Source: Burkholderia territorii
GTDB taxonomy: Bacteria; Pseudomonadota; Gammaproteobacteria; Burkholderiales; Burkholderiaceae
DNA: 64,000 bases
Direction of reading: 5' to 3'
Assembly (NCBI RefSeq): GCF_902833055.1
Contig: NZ_CADFEJ010000013.1
Location: 62,001 to 126,000, forward strand
Part shown: positions 63,049 to 64,000 of the stretch, one piece after another
Layout: the number at the start of each line of letters is the position of its first letter
Position numbering within the stretch: position 1 is the first letter of the stretch
The notes under the pieces: generated by a model
What the model was told of the DNA's origin: nothing
The model's database searches: none
Seen by the model: the letters and a program-made list of their open reading frames with translations, nothing else
Program-made: the position numbers and the translations under genes

Positions 63049-64000
63049 ATGCTGACTGGAAACATCCTGACCCCCGACGGCTGGATTCACGGCTCGCTCG
63101 ACAGCGAGAACGGCCGCATCACCACGCTCGACGGCACGCCCGCCGATCCCGCGAAGAACGACGCGCCGTACATCCTGCCCGGCTTCATCGACCTGCACGT
63201 GCACGGCGGCGGCGGCGCCGACGTGATGGAAGGCGGCGACGCGATCGAGACGATCGCGCGCACGCACGCGCAATTCGGCACGACGAGCCTGCTCGCGACG
63301 ACGATGACCGCGCCGCGCGACGAACTGATGGAGGTCGTCGCGAATCTCGGCATCGTCGCGCGCACCCGCACGCCCGGCGGCGCGCGCGTGCTCGGCGTGC
63401 ATCTCGAAGGGCCGTACATCAATCCGGGCAAGCTCGGCGCGCAGCCGGACGCGGCCGTGTCGGCCGTGCTCGACGAAGTGTTGAAGTACCTGTCGATCGC
63501 GCCGATCCGCGTCGTCACGCTCGCGCCGGAAATCGCCGGCCACATCGAGATCATCGGCGAGATGGCCGCGCGCGGCGTGCGCGTGCAGCTCGGTCACTCG
63601 CTCGCGACCTACGACGACGCCGTCGCCGCGCTCAAGCACGGCGCGTGCGGCTTCACGCACCTGTTCAACGCGATGTCGCCGCTGCATCACCGCAACCCGG
63701 GCCTGGTGGGCGCCGCGCTCGCGCACGCCGAATACGCGGAAATCATCCCCGATCTGCTGCACGTGCACCCGGGCGCGATTCGTGCGGCGCTGCGCGCGAT
63801 TCCGCGCCTGTACGTCGTGACCGACAGCACGTCGGCCACCGGCATGCCCGACGGCGAATACCGGCTCGGCAGCCAGCACGTGACGAAGTGCCTCGGCGGC
63901 GTGCGGCTCGCCGACGGCACGCTCGCCGGCTCCACGCTGACGATGGACCAGGCGTTGCGCAACCTCGTGTCGCTCGGCCTGCCGATCGCCGACGTGTCGA
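63049..64000 (+). CDS. nagA: N-acetylglucosamine-6-phosphate deacetylase (partial, runs off the window)
   Basis: The frame opens with ATG at 63049 and stays open to the window edge, giving about 317 residues of an enzyme usually 370-390 long. It removes acetate from GlcNAc-6-phosphate. The TIM-barrel metal motif PGFIDLHVHGGGG, the metal-binding glutamate of GVHLEGPYINPGKLGAQ, the histidines of LGHSLATYDD and FTHLFNAMSPLHHRNPG, and the catalytic aspartate of VTDSTSATGMPDGEY are all present. It is likely co-transcribed with the GntR gene upstream; other nag genes should follow beyond the edge. Confidence 0.95.
   Translation, partial: MLTGNILTPDGWIHGSLDSENGRITTLDGTPADPAKNDAPYILPGFIDLHVHGGGGADVMEGGDAIETIARTHAQFGTTSLLATTMTAPRDELMEVVANLGIVARTRTPGGARVLGVHLEGPYINPGKLGAQPDAAVSAVLDEVLKYLSIAPIRVVTLAPEIAGHIEIIGEMAARGVRVQLGHSLATYDDAVAALKHGACGFTHLFNAMSPLHHRNPGLVGAALAHAEYAEIIPDLLHVHPGAIRAALRAIPRLYVVTDSTSATGMPDGEYRLGSQHVTKCLGGVRLADGTLAGSTLTMDQALRNLVSLGLPIADVS

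Overview
The window is a gene-dense, high-GC stretch of a betaproteobacterial chromosome. Gene content and protein sequences fit Burkholderia, probably a cepacia-complex-like large chromosome: caa3-type cta cluster, ImuA-ImuB-DnaE2 cassette, a ferrooxidans-type GshA next to GshB and a partial PTS, and a dctA/dctBD locus. It looks like ordinary chromosomal backbone. I see no insertion sequence, prophage, CRISPR array, rRNA or tRNA gene.

Layout. 1-1883: end of a taurine/sulfonate ABC transporter (tauA tail, tauB, tauC). 1926-4852: gamma-glutamyltransferase lipoprotein and a LysR regulator. The regulator is divergent from a catabolic operon at 5097-10854 (bifunctional enoyl-CoA hydratase/3-hydroxyacyl-CoA dehydrogenase, two acyl-CoA dehydrogenases, a CoA-transferase). 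10957-12959: DUF485 protein plus sodium:solute symporter. 12960-18065: dctA with a sigma-54 promoter, paired upstream dyads and a short leader ORF, then the dctB/dctD two-component system. 18163-21943: TlpA-like thioredoxin, a lipoprotein of unknown role, ComM and UbiK. 22223-24182: sigma-54-type promoter with glnK-amtB. 24425-29716: gshA, gshB, EIIA-Man, HPr and Enzyme I.

29799-37705: ThiF/MoeB-type adenylyltransferase, CtpA-like protease and GpmA (minus); rhodanese, glutaredoxin, SecB, GpsA and a macrodomain protein (plus); TrmL and a ComF-like protein (minus). 37789-49446: a BioC-like methyltransferase, a DUF2244 protein, then a long aerobic respiration block (ctaC, ctaD, a 46-aa membrane peptide, ctaG, DUF2970, ctaE, SURF1, an SCO-like protein, ctaA, ctaB, SCO1/SenC). 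This block holds nearly everything needed to build one aa3/caa3-type oxidase: subunits, CuA and CuB insertion factors and heme A synthesis. Its subunit II carries an extra cytochrome c domain and an OmpA-like domain.

49598-56212: YciI, a chemoreceptor, an orphan MetQ, a four-cysteine periplasmic protein and a three-gene ABC importer. 56465-61864: SOS-controlled imuA-imuB-dnaE2 mutasome behind a clear LexA box. 62119-64000: a GntR/UTRA regulator whose promoter is embedded in a dyad operator, followed by nagA, which runs off the window.

The most interesting items are the CoxB-cytochrome c-OmpA fusion, the dctA control region (two helically phased dyads, sigma-54 promoter and an 11-codon leader ORF), the operator-embedded nag promoter, the dyads between the LysR gene and the fatty-acid-like operon, and a DnaA-box pair in a convergent gap. 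None of these amounts to a clearly new defence or mobile system.
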